A stretch of 64,000 nt of DNA from Bacteroidetes bacterium UBA7662 (GTDB lineage Bacteria; Bacteroidota; Bacteroidia; UBA7662). The position numbers and the translations under genes are program-made. The notes below the pieces were generated by a model. It did no database searches. It worked only from the letters and a program-made list of their open reading frames with translations, and was not told where the DNA came from. Where the stretch lies: contig DLHS01000006.1 of NCBI GenBank assembly GCA_002483345.1, positions 84,703 through 148,702 on the forward strand. Reading direction: 5' to 3'. Position 1 is the first letter of the stretch. Every line of letters starts with the position of its first letter. Shown here piece after piece: positions 15,879 to 24,588 of the stretch.

Positions 15879-16850
15879 TCAACCGCATGCCTTCCACGAG
15901 TCATTGATTGAATAGTCTTGACCTCTTCCAACTCTGTTGTGAAAGTTAATCACAATTTGATCTTTTAAATGTAAGCTCTCAAATGTCCGTATGACAGTTG
16001 GGAATAATGTGATATAGTCTGCAATGAAAGCACTGATTATAAAGAAAGCTATTTGTAAATTGAAGTTTACCAGCTGTACAAATGTTTGTTCACCAAGCTT
16101 AAACATATCACCAAATTGAAATACTGCAACATTTGATGGATGTGAATAAAATGAAAAATATGTATAAATATTATCAAGCATTCCCGCTTTAAATCCCATT
16201 ACCCTTTCCATGTCATGCCAATGTAGGAATTTGACTTCCTTATCAACAAATCGCATGAGATAGTCTTTCTCCTTTAGCTTTGTCCTTATTTTCTCTTGGT
16301 TTTTTTTGTCAAGACTTTGGAAGAGTTTAGAACTTTCAATTTGAGTAACTATATTTTCAATTTGCTCTTTTTCTTGTTGTTGCTTTTTTTTGCTCCCAGG
16401 GGTCGTGATTACATTTTCAAATCGTTGTCTGTATTTAAGACCTGAGTGTACCCAAAGGGAATAAAGCAAATCTCTTTCTTCTTTAGATCTTGGGTCTCGA
16501 TAAATAAGATTAAACATTCCGGCCGTTTCGTAAATATTACGAATTAGGATGGCAACAATTGTAGGGTCAATAATCGTGTGTAATACTGAACCGTCTTTTG
16601 AGTTGAATGAAATACCCGAAATGACATTTTTAAGATGCAAAACTTTCGTAAACATCATTTGAAGTACAATTTTAGCTTCCGCCTCAGCATGTGAGTAAAC
16701 TGTTTCCTTGTGATGATTTTGAATAGCTTTGAATAAAAATTCACCATAAATATCAAGTAAGTCATTACTATCCTCGATTATTTCGCATTTAAATAATCTT
16801 GAGCATTCTTCTCTTAACTGTGTCTTTGTCATTACTTGATTATTTACCAT
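15879..16850 (-). CDS. Protein of unknown function (single-gene cassette)
   Basis: 323 aa when started at ATG 16850 (MVNNQVMTKTQL). An upstream ATG at 16877 lies inside the attC-like repeat and was rejected for that reason; 16850 is 5 bp beyond the GTTAGC box. The protein is helical with no signal peptide, a lysine/glutamine-rich central segment, and two hydrophobic stretches late (AFFIISAFIADYITLF). I do not recognise a family. The gene is flanked by attC-like sites on both sides. Confidence 0.55.
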   Translation of the reverse strand: MVNNQVMTKTQLREECSRLFKCEIIEDSNDLLDIYGEFLFKAIQNHHKETVYSHAEAEAKIVLQMMFTKVLHLKNVISGISFNSKDGSVLHTIIDPTIVAILIRNIYETAGMFNLIYRDPRSKEERDLLYSLWVHSGLKYRQRFENVITTPGSKKKQQQEKEQIENIVTQIESSKLFQSLDKKNQEKIRTKLKEKDYLMRFVDKEVKFLHWHDMERVMGFKAGMLDNIYTYFSFYSHPSNVAVFQFGDMFKLGEQTFVQLVNFNLQIAFFIISAFIADYITLFPTVIRTFESLHLKDQIVINFHNRVGRGQDYSINDSWKACG

Positions 16851-16854
16851 TGCT

Positions 16855-16947
16855 GCTAACATTTTCGGGCTTTGCATTCAGGCAGGTGTCGGAGCACAAA
16901 GCTCTAAGGTTACACGTGACCCCTCGTGACTTAAAACCCGTGTTAGC
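16855..16947 (-). repeat. attC-like imperfect inverted repeat, site 1
   Basis: 93 bp bounded by GCTAAC (16855-16860) and its complement GTTAGC (16942-16947). Arms: GCTAACATTTTCGGGCTTTG at the left, and the complement of GCTAACACGGGTTTTAAGTC at the right. The interior is not palindromic. Length, complementary end boxes and unpaired middle fit an integron attC. It begins 7 bp after the nuclease-SIR2 stop codon and ends 5 bp before the next start. Confidence 0.6.
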
Positions 16948-16954
16948 TACAGTT

Positions 16955-18448
16955 TTATAGTTCAGATATCTTTGATATTATACTAGGTAAGTTTGTATGG
17001 TCCTTATACCAAAGGACTTTTAAACCTAACTCTTTAAAAACACCTTCTTGTAGCTTATGATGTAAATTTGAAAAAGTATTGAATTTTTCTTCTGTCAATG
17101 AAGATTGATTTTTGTTCAATTGTCTCTGAAGTAAGATATAATGCTTACAACCATCAAATCTTTGTGAAAAATTGCTAAATAATCGCCTTAGATTTGGGTC
17201 AATTCCAGATAGACCAACCAGAACGCATGTACTTTCTCTTAATGCTTTTAATTGCACTAAATTTGACCAAGAATATGGATCATTTTGGAGAGTATGATAA
17301 CCATCTTCAGCAAATACTAGAAGACCTTTTTCCAATTGAGAATAGTTTTCACTCTTACTAGGAACAAATCCATGAACATGATAAATAGGCCTTTTCGTTG
17401 GAATTTCAAAGTCGCCCTCTCGATAAATGCTTTTGTAGTCTATATTCTTTCTTTCGAGATGTTGCTCTAATAAATCGTCAAAGTTGTATGTAATAATTGC
17501 TTTTATCCCAAGTTTTCCAATTAAAGGTCTGGACGCTTTTGCGATAGCTTCAAGTTGTTTCTGTTCGGTGATTCTTTTAACTCCTTTATATAAAGCTTTT
17601 CGAATCTCTTCTAGGAATTCTGAGTCTAGTGCCTTTCGGATATAGGACGCTGTAACTAATGGTGTACCAGATTGTAATTCAGTAAGAAGTGATAATATTT
17701 CCTCTTTTTGTTTTTCTGATAGTTTAAAAGGGATTTTACTTTCAATAATTGATACGTTTAAACTACGTAAAAGTTCATCCCAACTAGGAAGCCCAGCATC
17801 CTTTGAAACTCCAGCCCCAAGAAAAAAAACAACATCATCGTTTTTAAATGCTTGATTTACTTCATTAATCAGCAAATCACTTTCTTCTTCCCAACTACTA
17901 ATTGATGCCGCCTTTTCTACAGTTGAATTTAAAATCTCTTTATTAAGGTTTTCAACTATCTCAACAGTTTTTTCTTTGTCGTCCAATACTAACCTTACAA
18001 TGTCTTCTAAATCCCATATTCTAATTTGGAATTCATTCGGCAATTTTAAGTTAGCATTATCAAAGAAGGTTTTGTCTTCTTTAGTCAACATTGAGCCAAA
18101 AACCATAAGAATCGACCTATATTTTGGAAAAAACCGAAAGGAACCAATTAAGAAATCGATGCTAGATTTTGTAAATGTTCTTTTAAATTCAATAATTGTG
18201 GGGCCACTCAAATCTTCAATACCTTCTGGAGCTACACCATCAAATTCTCTAAATGATTTTTTACCATCTTTGAATAGGATTTCCTCTTGAACATACTTTA
18301 CTAAGGACTTATTCTCTTTTTTTAGTTTATTATTGATTAGACTAATTACTAATGTCTCGAATTCTTTATAATTAAATTCATTGAAGCTATTGCTGTTATT
18401 GAAATTTATAAAATTGAAGTATTTGTCGAAATTCTTATTGTCACTCAT
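16955..18448 (-). CDS. Nuclease-SIR2 fusion, probable phage-defence NADase
   Basis: 497 aa. The N-terminal part (about 25-160) has a PD-(D/E)xK-like pattern: D70 in FDGVAPEG and E87-F-K89 in IIEFK. From about 183 a SIR2_2-type domain follows: GAGVSKDAGLPSWDELL (211-227), YNFDD (321-325) and HVHG (357-360) with the catalytic-type histidine, then GLSGIDPNLRRLF. SIR2 domains in defence proteins degrade NAD+ and stop infected cells. The nuclease-like part may sense or cut foreign DNA. No partner gene is adjacent; it sits alone in an attC-like cassette. Role inferred from domains. Confidence 0.75.
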   Translation of the reverse strand: MSDNKNFDKYFNFINFNNSNSFNEFNYKEFETLVISLINNKLKKENKSLVKYVQEEILFKDGKKSFREFDGVAPEGIEDLSGPTIIEFKRTFTKSSIDFLIGSFRFFPKYRSILMVFGSMLTKEDKTFFDNANLKLPNEFQIRIWDLEDIVRLVLDDKEKTVEIVENLNKEILNSTVEKAASISSWEEESDLLINEVNQAFKNDDVVFFLGAGVSKDAGLPSWDELLRSLNVSIIESKIPFKLSEKQKEEILSLLTELQSGTPLVTASYIRKALDSEFLEEIRKALYKGVKRITEQKQLEAIAKASRPLIGKLGIKAIITYNFDDLLEQHLERKNIDYKSIYREGDFEIPTKRPIYHVHGFVPSKSENYSQLEKGLLVFAEDGYHTLQNDPYSWSNLVQLKALRESTCVLVGLSGIDPNLRRLFSNFSQRFDGCKHYILLQRQLNKNQSSLTEEKFNTFSNLHHKLQEGVFKELGLKVLWYKDHTNLPSIISKISEL

Positions 18449-18463
18449 GGAGTATGTTTTTTA

Positions 18464-18500
18464 AAATTGTAGCTAACTTATCTATACACGCCACTTTTTC
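18464..18500 (-). other. GTTAGC box upstream of the first cassette
   Basis: The minus strand reads GTGTATAGATAAGTTAGCTAC 24-45 bp before the nuclease-SIR2 start. GTTAGCTAC is identical to the box ending attC-like site 1. No inverted partner is seen on the outer side, so this may be an attI-like edge or a decayed attC. Confidence 0.4.
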
Positions 18501-18980
18501 ACCTCCTATACCCAATATCAGGAGGTAAATGAGTGATTTCCCCCCACCAAACTACCCAAAAAATCCAATAATACAAGGCACCGCTGAAAACTGTAAGTTG
18601 TTAACTCAAAATCGAAAACTTCGGTGGGTATATCATCACGCCGCGCACGCTGCCTTCGAGAGCCTCAGGCACCGTCAGGTGTTTACTGCCAGGATAGTAA
18701 TCGTGCACAACAGATACTTTGCTTGAATTCAAAATTTAAGATTCAAAGTTCAAAATTGATAGGAAATGGCTGAAAGCTGCGCTTTCAGCTCAGAAAACCA
18801 ATGTTGAACCCCGCACAAGCGGGTTCCACAACAATTTTGAATCTTGAATCCCGTATAGGCGGGATGCTATTTTAAATTTTGAATTCCGCGAAAGCCCCTT
18901 AAGCGTACAAACACTCCGCAACGAAACGCCATCCGGCGGCGCCTGAGGCCCCCGAAGGCAAAGCACGACGTCCTAAAATG
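18500..18980. other. Repeat-rich spacer between cassette array and tRNA-Val
   Basis: No convincing gene; an open frame at 18529-18726 spans repeats. Three AT-rich tracts share TTCAAAATTT/AATTTTGAAT (near 18727, 18830 and 18870). A GCCTTCGAGAGCCTCAGGCA copy lies at 18650-18672, and its inverse GCGCCTGAGGCCCCCGAAGG at 18939-18958. These relate to copies near 58888 and 63680. No integrase is present here. Confidence 0.5.
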
Positions 18981-19009
18981 AAAAACCCCCATAGAAATCT
19001 ACGAGGGTT
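18981..19009 (-). terminator. Rho-independent terminator after tRNA-Val
   Basis: On the minus strand AACCCTCGTAG pairs with CTATGGGGGTT around a short ATTT loop and is followed by a T run (A run at 18981-18985 on the plus strand). It lies 5 bp after the tRNA 3' end. Confidence 0.8.
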
Positions 19010-19013
19010 ATCG

Positions 19014-19088
19014 TGGGAGCAACAGGATTCGAACCTGTGACCCTCTGCTTGTAAGGCAGATGCTCTGAACCAGCTGAGCTATGCTCCC
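19014..19088 (-). tRNA. tRNA-Val (anticodon TAC)
   Basis: 75-nt cloverleaf: acceptor GGGAGCA/TGCTCCC, D stem GCTC/GAGC, anticodon arm TCTGC-CTTACAA-GCAGA with TAC at the anticodon, T arm ACAGG-TTCGAAT-CCTGT, discriminator A. CCA is not encoded. It reads valine GUA (and probably other GUN) codons. It is followed by its own terminator. Its 3' end faces the AT-rich block, but no direct repeat of the tRNA end was found there. Confidence 0.93.
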
Positions 19089-19109
19089 GAACGGGATGCA
19101 AATATAGCG

Positions 19110-19440
19110 GGATTTTGATTTTCCCCAACCCCCCGGAGATTTTTTTGAAAAAATAAGGGTGGTCGCCGTTGGCGCCCACCCCAATATCCATGATTTCCCC
19201 CAATCCATCGGCATTGCCCCATCCATCGGCACCAAAGGTGCCATATAGGGGCGTCGCCCGAGGCGCCCCCCGCCGGAGGCAATGCCCATCCCCCATTCAT
19301 CGGCATCGCCCCATTTATGCCGCCGCCGGAGGCAATGCCCTTCCCTCATTCATCTGCATCGCCCCATATTATATATGGCCCGGCTCCGGGCCATCATGCG
19401 GGGGGCGCCTCTGGCGACGCCCCTATATGATGGGGCGAAA
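19110..19440. repeat. Nested repeat region between tRNA-Val and the AsmA-like gene
   Basis: Three structures are visible. A pair of inverted arms, 19242-19272 and 19399-19429, matches at 30 of 31 positions (CATATAGGGGCGTCGCC...). Two direct repeats of about 45 bp (GCCGGAGGCAATGCCC...) start near 19272 and 19324. A perfect hairpin ATGGCCCGG-CT-CCGGGCCAT lies at 19375-19394. A long open frame through here is a by-product; the real CDS begins at about 19484. Confidence 0.75.
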
Positions 19441-19483
19441 CAATAACCATGGAATTTGCCTGTTTTATGATGAATTTTATCTC

Positions 19484-22021
19484 GTGAATCGTATCAAACG
19501 TTGGTTGCTCGGCATCTTGCTGGCTGTCTTGCTCTTATTGGGCAGCGCGGTGCTGTTGCTGAAAATTTACGAGGAGGAGATCAAACGCATCGTGATCCAG
19601 GAGCTGAACGAACAACTGATCAGCCCGGTGCAGGTGGGCGGCGATATATATGTGTCGCTCTTCGAACATTTTCCGGCGGTTTCGCTGAGTTTCCGGCAGA
19701 TACGCGTGCAGGCGGTCGAAAACGGGCTGCCGCAGGATTATTCCCTGGCCGAGGTAGACCGGCTGAGCCTGAGTTTCAGCCTGCTCGACCTGCTCCGGGG
19801 TAAATACGAACTGCAACAACTGAGCCTCAGCGACGCCCACATCGACCTCCGCTTCGACGCGGCAGGCAACCCCAACTTCCTCATCTGGAAAAGCGACTCC
19901 AGCCGCAGTCCCGACGCGCAGACGGCCTTCGCCATCCGGAAACTGCAACTGCAGCGCGTAAAACTGCATTACGGCAACGCGGCCGACCAGCAGGATCTGT
20001 CGCTGAGCCTCACCGATGCCGATTTCCGGGGTGATTTCAGTCAGCGCAACTTCCGGCTCCACGCCGGGGCTACGCTCGAAGCGGGCAGCCTGCAATTCAA
20101 CGGCCAGACCTACCTCGGCGAACGCGCCCTGCAACTGGCTTTTGCGATGGAGGTGGATCTGGATGCCCGCGAGGTACGTTTTGCCGATTCGCGGGTGGAA
20201 CTGAACCGCGAAAAACTCCAGCTTACCGGCTACCACCGCTGGAACAACCCCCAGCGCACCAAACTCAGCTTCATCGCGCAGCATTTTGATGCTCAGGAGG
20301 TGCTGTCGTATTTCAAAGACCAGAACAGCTTCCTCCGCTCGCTCGACATCAACGGCGAACTGGCGCTGAGCGGTAAAATCGATCTCAGTCCCACCGAAAG
20401 CCTGGTCGACATCCGCGGCAAACTCAGCGAAGGCCAGATTGGTTACCTGCCCTACCAGCTCCAATTCACCGGACAGACCGATGCCACCGCCCGTTTCAGC
20501 AAAAAAAACGGTCTCTCCCTCCACTTCAACAACATCCGCCTGCAGCGCAAAAACGAAAGTTTCCGGGGTAGCCTCAGCTACGCCGACCGCAGCCAGTTGA
20601 TCGACACCCGCTTCAGCGGCCAGCTACAGCTTGAAAACTGGCAAACCCTGCTCGACAGCCTCTCGCTCGGCACGGCCTCGGGTCAGGTGAAAGTGGCCGA
20701 AACCGCCGTCCGTTTCCGGCTGGGCGAGGACAACTGGCCCGAAGTAGCCGCCAACCTCCAGTTCAGTCAGCTCGATTGGGTGCTGGGTGCTACCCGCCTG
20801 GCGGGTTTTTCGGGCAGCCTCCGCACCGAGGGTGCTGAGTACCGCAACCTCCAGCTTACCCAACTCAAAGGCCGCTGGAACGACAGTCCGCTCACCGCCC
20901 GCCTCACCTTGTACAACTATCCGGCTTATTTCTACCGTTCCGAGGGCCGTTACAGCGTATCCGGCGAGGCCAGCCTCGACCGTTTCGCCTATCTCCCCGA
21001 TACCACCCGCCAAAACCCCGGTGAAAGCACCGTGCTGGAAAGGCTGGATCTGCAACTGAAACTCGGAAAGTTCGATTATCCCCCCTATCAGTTCACCAAC
21101 ATCCACACCCGGCTCACCGGTCACCCCGATAACCTGGCCGTGAAGCTCCAGACACTCGACCTGGCTGGCGGCAGCTTGCAGGGTGATTTGCGCTGGCAGG
21201 CACAGGCCTATGGCTACAGCCTGCGCGGCGGGCTGAGCGGTCAGGACGTCGGCATCAAGGCCCTCTTCACCCAGTTCAACAATTTCGACCAGGACTTCAT
21301 CACCGATAAAAACCTCGACGGCCGGCTCAGCTTCAGCAGTTCGCTCGATCTCGGCTTCGATCATCAGTACCGGCTGCTGTTGCCACGGTTGCAGCTCACC
21401 GCCGACCTCAAAATCGCGCAGGGCAGTCTCACCAACTTCGCGCCCCTGCAGGGTCTGGCCCGTTTTGTAGACGCGCAGGAACTCAAAAACATCCGTTTTT
21501 CGGAGCTCAGCAACCGCATCGACATCCGCGACGGCCGCATCAGCATCCCCAACATGCTCATCAACACCAATGCCGCCGCGTTCAGCATCTCGGGTGAGCA
21601 CGATTTTGAGAACGCCTATACCTATTATGTGAAGTTGTCGCTCACCGATTTGTGGCAGAAGAAAAAGAAACGCATCAGCTTCGATCCCGCCCTCGCCGAG
21701 CCCAAACTGGATGGTGGGGTGAACCTGTACCTCGTGATCAAGGGCAAAGGCAGCGATTTTACCATCAGCTACGACAAACTCGTGGTGAAAAACCAGCTTA
21801 AGGAAGTCGCCGCCACCAGCGCCACCGACATCAAACGCCTCATCCGCGAAGAACTGAAGGGAGAGGGCACCAAAACCTACGAAAATGACAATTTAGACGC
21901 CTTCAAACCCATTGAAGCCGTGGCCGATACACTCGAAAAACCCAAAGAACCCGAGTTCGACCCCGTTTATCTCCGCAAACCCAAAAGCAGAAAAGATGCC
22001 TTCAAACGCGATAAACGCTGA
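19484..22021 (+). CDS. AsmA-like family protein
   Basis: 845 aa from GTG 19484 (VNRIKRWLLGILL). Earlier in-frame starts lie in repeat DNA and give no signal, while this one gives a clean membrane anchor (residues about 6-26). After the anchor comes KIYEEEIKRIVIQELNEQL, typical of AsmA/YhdP-type proteins, then long repetitive beta structure and a charged C-terminal tail. Family members bridge the periplasm and take part in outer-membrane lipid or protein homeostasis. The histidine kinase gene follows 18-24 bp later and may be co-transcribed. Confidence 0.75.
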   Translation: MNRIKRWLLGILLAVLLLLGSAVLLLKIYEEEIKRIVIQELNEQLISPVQVGGDIYVSLFEHFPAVSLSFRQIRVQAVENGLPQDYSLAEVDRLSLSFSLLDLLRGKYELQQLSLSDAHIDLRFDAAGNPNFLIWKSDSSRSPDAQTAFAIRKLQLQRVKLHYGNAADQQDLSLSLTDADFRGDFSQRNFRLHAGATLEAGSLQFNGQTYLGERALQLAFAMEVDLDAREVRFADSRVELNREKLQLTGYHRWNNPQRTKLSFIAQHFDAQEVLSYFKDQNSFLRSLDINGELALSGKIDLSPTESLVDIRGKLSEGQIGYLPYQLQFTGQTDATARFSKKNGLSLHFNNIRLQRKNESFRGSLSYADRSQLIDTRFSGQLQLENWQTLLDSLSLGTASGQVKVAETAVRFRLGEDNWPEVAANLQFSQLDWVLGATRLAGFSGSLRTEGAEYRNLQLTQLKGRWNDSPLTARLTLYNYPAYFYRSEGRYSVSGEASLDRFAYLPDTTRQNPGESTVLERLDLQLKLGKFDYPPYQFTNIHTRLTGHPDNLAVKLQTLDLAGGSLQGDLRWQAQAYGYSLRGGLSGQDVGIKALFTQFNNFDQDFITDKNLDGRLSFSSSLDLGFDHQYRLLLPRLQLTADLKIAQGSLTNFAPLQGLARFVDAQELKNIRFSELSNRIDIRDGRISIPNMLINTNAAAFSISGEHDFENAYTYYVKLSLTDLWQKKKKRISFDPALAEPKLDGGVNLYLVIKGKGSDFTISYDKLVVKNQLKEVAATSATDIKRLIREELKGEGTKTYENDNLDAFKPIEAVADTLEKPKEPEFDPVYLRKPKSRKDAFKRDKR

Positions 22022-22045
22022 TGATTTCGTTATGATTGTGTGCAA

Positions 22046-23209
22046 ATGCTGAGCATCTACTACAAAAAGAACAACTGGAAGCTCGTCCTGTTGGGTATGG
22101 CCATCGTGATTGGCGGGGTATCGCTGTATTACACCAACCGGGTGGTGGAGAACATCGCGCGGCAGGAGAAGAAAAAAGTGGAGCTCTGGGCCCGTGCCAC
22201 CAAGGAAATCAGCAGCGCCGAAGAATTCGACAGCAACCAGGAGTTCCTGCTCGACATCCTCCGCGAGAACGACAACATCCCCGTCATCCTCACCGACGAT
22301 TCGCTGCGCATCATCTCCTACCTCAACATCGACGCCAAACAGGCGGAAAAACCTGGTTATCTCGAAAAACAGCTCGTGATAATGCGTTCGCAGCACGCGC
22401 CCATCATCATTGAGCCTTTCGAGGGCCTCACCCAGTACATTTATTACAAAGACAGCGATCTGTTGTACCAGTTGCGGTATTACCCCTACTTCCAGCTCGG
22501 CATGATCAGTGTTTTCCTGCTCGTTTCCTACCTCGCCTTCAGTATTTCGCGGCGTTACGAGCAGGATTTTCTGTGGGTAGGCATGGCCAAGGAAACCGCG
22601 CACCAGCTCGGCACCCCCATCAGTTCGCTCATGGCCTGGCACGAATACCTGAAATCGACCGCCCCCGAAGGCGATGAGATGGCCGAAGAAGTGGCCAAAG
22701 ACCTCCACCGCCTGGAAGTGATCACCGAGCGTTTTTCGAAGATAGGCTCCGTCCCCGTGCTCGAAAACAGTTCCCTCCAGGAAGCACTGCAGCAAGGCGT
22801 CGGCTACATGGCCCGCCGCACCAGCGACAAGGTGAAATTCAGCTTCGACCTGCCGGAACAACCCATCACCGCCGCCCTAAACAAGCCCCTGTTCGACTGG
22901 GTGCTCGAAAACCTCATCAAAAACGCCCTCGACGCCATGAACGGCAGCGGCCACATCCGCATCGCCCTCAAAACCAGCTCCAAAAACGCTGTCATCGACT
23001 TCACCGACAGCGGCAAGGGCATTCCCAAAAGCCAGTTTCAGGCCATCTTCAAACCCGGCATCACCACCCGCAAACGCGGCTGGGGCCTCGGCCTCACCCT
23101 GGTAAAACGCATCGTGGAGAAATACCACCGCGGCAAAATTTTCGTCAAAGAGTCGGAGCCCGGCAAGGGCACTACTTTCCGGATTTTGCTGCCGTTGCAG
23201 GCTGTATAA
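22046..23209 (+). CDS. Membrane sensor histidine kinase
   Basis: 387 aa from ATG 22046 (a GTG at 22040 is also in frame). Two membrane segments (about 12-30 and 152-170) flank a periplasmic sensor of about 120 residues. The H-box is KETAHQLGTPISSLMAWHEY with the phospho-accepting H186. ATP-binding motifs: N box ENLIKNALDAM, G1 DSGKGIP, G2 WGLGLTLVKRIVE. It would autophosphorylate and pass the phosphate to a response regulator, but no regulator gene is adjacent, so its partner is unknown. Confidence 0.85.
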   Translation: MLSIYYKKNNWKLVLLGMAIVIGGVSLYYTNRVVENIARQEKKKVELWARATKEISSAEEFDSNQEFLLDILRENDNIPVILTDDSLRIISYLNIDAKQAEKPGYLEKQLVIMRSQHAPIIIEPFEGLTQYIYYKDSDLLYQLRYYPYFQLGMISVFLLVSYLAFSISRRYEQDFLWVGMAKETAHQLGTPISSLMAWHEYLKSTAPEGDEMAEEVAKDLHRLEVITERFSKIGSVPVLENSSLQEALQQGVGYMARRTSDKVKFSFDLPEQPITAALNKPLFDWVLENLIKNALDAMNGSGHIRIALKTSSKNAVIDFTDSGKGIPKSQFQAIFKPGITTRKRGWGLGLTLVKRIVEKYHRGKIFVKESEPGKGTTFRILLPLQAV

Positions 23210-23254
23210 CCGCCTGGTGGTCTGTGTATCGGTCGCTTTTTGCCTGAAAATCCG

Positions 23255-23262
23255 TAATTTTG
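23255..23262 (+). promoter_or_regulatory. Possible -7 element (TAATTTTG) before ruvX
   Basis: TAATTTTG matches the Bacteroidota -7 consensus TAnnTTTG. It lies only 4 bp before the ATG at 23267, so it would give a near-leaderless mRNA. No good -33 TTTG is present at the expected distance. Confidence 0.35.
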
Positions 23263-23266
23263 CGCC

Positions 23267-23683
23267 ATGGGACGTTTACTGGCCATTGATTACGGAACAA
23301 AACGCGTGGGTTTGGCGGTGACCGACCCCATGCAAATGTTCGCGACCGCCCTCACCACCGTGGCCAGTCACGAGCTCATGCCCTATCTCAAAGATTATTG
23401 CAGCCGCGAAACCGTGGAGCAGTTTGTACTGGGAGAGCCCAAAACGCTGAAAAACGAGCCGTCGGAAAGCGCCCAAAAGATCAACGAATTTGCGGTGTAT
23501 CTGCAAAGGAGTTTCCCGCTGATTCCGGTTCACCGGGTAGATGAGCGTTTTACCTCTGCCATCGCCTCCCAGACCATCGCCATGAGCGGGATGGGCAAAC
23601 TGAAACGTCAGGAAAAGGGCCGCATCGACCAGATCAGCGCCGTCCTGATCCTGCAAACCTATTTAGCACAAATTCAAGCATGA
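23267..23683 (+). CDS. ruvX: Putative pre-16S rRNA nuclease / Holliday junction resolvase YqgF (RuvX)
   Basis: 138 aa, normal length. The RNase-H-like fold shows LAIDYGTKRVGLAVTDP at the start (first catalytic aspartate), FVLGEPKTL, the VDERFTS segment (catalytic E) and KGRIDQISAVLILQTYL at the end with the last aspartate. It processes the 5' end of 16S rRNA in E. coli and was first described as a resolvase. Its stop overlaps the def start (ATGA), so the two are coupled. Confidence 0.9.
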   Translation: MGRLLAIDYGTKRVGLAVTDPMQMFATALTTVASHELMPYLKDYCSRETVEQFVLGEPKTLKNEPSESAQKINEFAVYLQRSFPLIPVHRVDERFTSAIASQTIAMSGMGKLKRQEKGRIDQISAVLILQTYLAQIQA

Positions 23684-24246
23684 TACTGCCCATCGTAGCC
23701 TACGGCGACCCCGTTCTCAACCTCAAGTGTAAACCCATCACCCCCGATTACCCCGGCCTGAAAGAGCTCATTGCCAATATGTACGAAACCATGTACAATG
23801 CCAATGGCGTAGGCCTGGCCGCGCCGCAGGTAGGGCAAGCGATCCGTCTGTTTGTGATCGACGCGGAGCAATATGACGAAGAGAAATACAAAGGCAGCAA
23901 AAAAGTATTCATCAACGCTGAAATCCTCGAGCGCAGCGGCGAGCCCTGGGCCTTCAACGAGGGCTGCCTGAGCATACCCGAAGTGCGCGGCGACGTGATG
24001 CGCCCCGCCAAAATCACGATCCGCTACCAGGATGAAAACTTCAAAGAACACACGGAAGAATTCGACGACATCCCTTCCCGCGTCATCCAGCACGAATACG
24101 ACCACATCGAAGGTATCCTTTTCACCGAACTGCTGAGTCCGCTCAAACGCAGGATGGTGCTCAAAAAACTGGATCAGATCAAAAAAGGAATTGTGAACGC
24201 GGATTACAGAATGCGTTTCGCCAAGGCGTTTCAACGCCGCCGATAA
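23680..24246 (+). CDS. def: Peptide deformylase
   Basis: 188 aa. All three PDF motifs are present: GVGLAAPQVGQ (motif 1), EGCLSIPEV (motif 2, metal cysteine) and QHEYDHIEG (motif 3, HExxH). It removes the formyl group from nascent proteins in the cytosol, using a divalent metal. Coupled to ruvX by a 4-bp overlap. Octamer repeats follow downstream. Confidence 0.95.
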   Translation: MILPIVAYGDPVLNLKCKPITPDYPGLKELIANMYETMYNANGVGLAAPQVGQAIRLFVIDAEQYDEEKYKGSKKVFINAEILERSGEPWAFNEGCLSIPEVRGDVMRPAKITIRYQDENFKEHTEEFDDIPSRVIQHEYDHIEGILFTELLSPLKRRMVLKKLDQIKKGIVNADYRMRFAKAFQRRR

Positions 24247-24274
24247 TTCCGTGCTTACGGGGTGACTTCCGCTG

Positions 24275-24588
24275 ACCTGTGGTGCTGGTAAAACGGTAAA
24301 ACGGGGGGGCACCTGTGGTGCTGGTAAAACGGTTAAACGGTAAAAGGGTTAAACGGAGAAAGCACCTGCGGTGGTGGTTAAAAGGCCTTAAAATACAATG
24401 TCAACCAACCACAGTTTTAAATAAGTAAACTGTCAACCTTTTTTAGGAAGAGACAAGAGACAACGTTTAACCGTTTAACCCTTTTACCGTTTAACCCTTT
24501 TACCGTTTAACCGTTTAACCGTTTAACCGTTTAACCGTTTAACCGTTTAACCGTTTAACCGTTTAACCGTTTAACCGTCTACCCCCCG
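24275..24588. repeat. Octamer repeat region, (TAAAACGG)n and (CCGTTTAA)n facing each other
   Basis: From about 24285 to 24360 the plus strand repeats GGTAAAACGG/GGTTAAACGG units. From about 24463 to 24580 it carries an array of CCGTTTAA with roughly nine perfect copies at the right end. The two halves are inverse of each other and are separated by about 100 bp, so a large foldback is possible. Copy number is likely to vary by slippage. A related array (CCGTTTTA)n lies at 58921-59000. Confidence 0.85.

Noticed and set aside
18529..18726. Plus-strand open frame of 65 codons
   Set aside because: No ribosome site or recognisable domain, and it spans dispersed repeat sequence.
19014..19088. tRNA-Val as the integration site of the AT-rich block
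   Set aside because: I found no second copy of the tRNA 3' end near 9.4, 13.9 or 18.5 kb, and there is no integrase gene in the window.
19169..19483. Long N-terminal extension of the AsmA-like protein
   Set aside because: It is translated repeat DNA rich in Pro/Ala. The membrane anchor begins right at GTG 19484, which is the sensible start.
19535..21601. Long minus-strand open frames opposite the AsmA-like gene
   Set aside because: They mirror the GC-rich codons of the real gene and show no domain.
24463..24588. CRISPR or telomere-like array
   Set aside because: It is a plain 8-bp tandem repeat without spacers in the middle of a chromosome segment.
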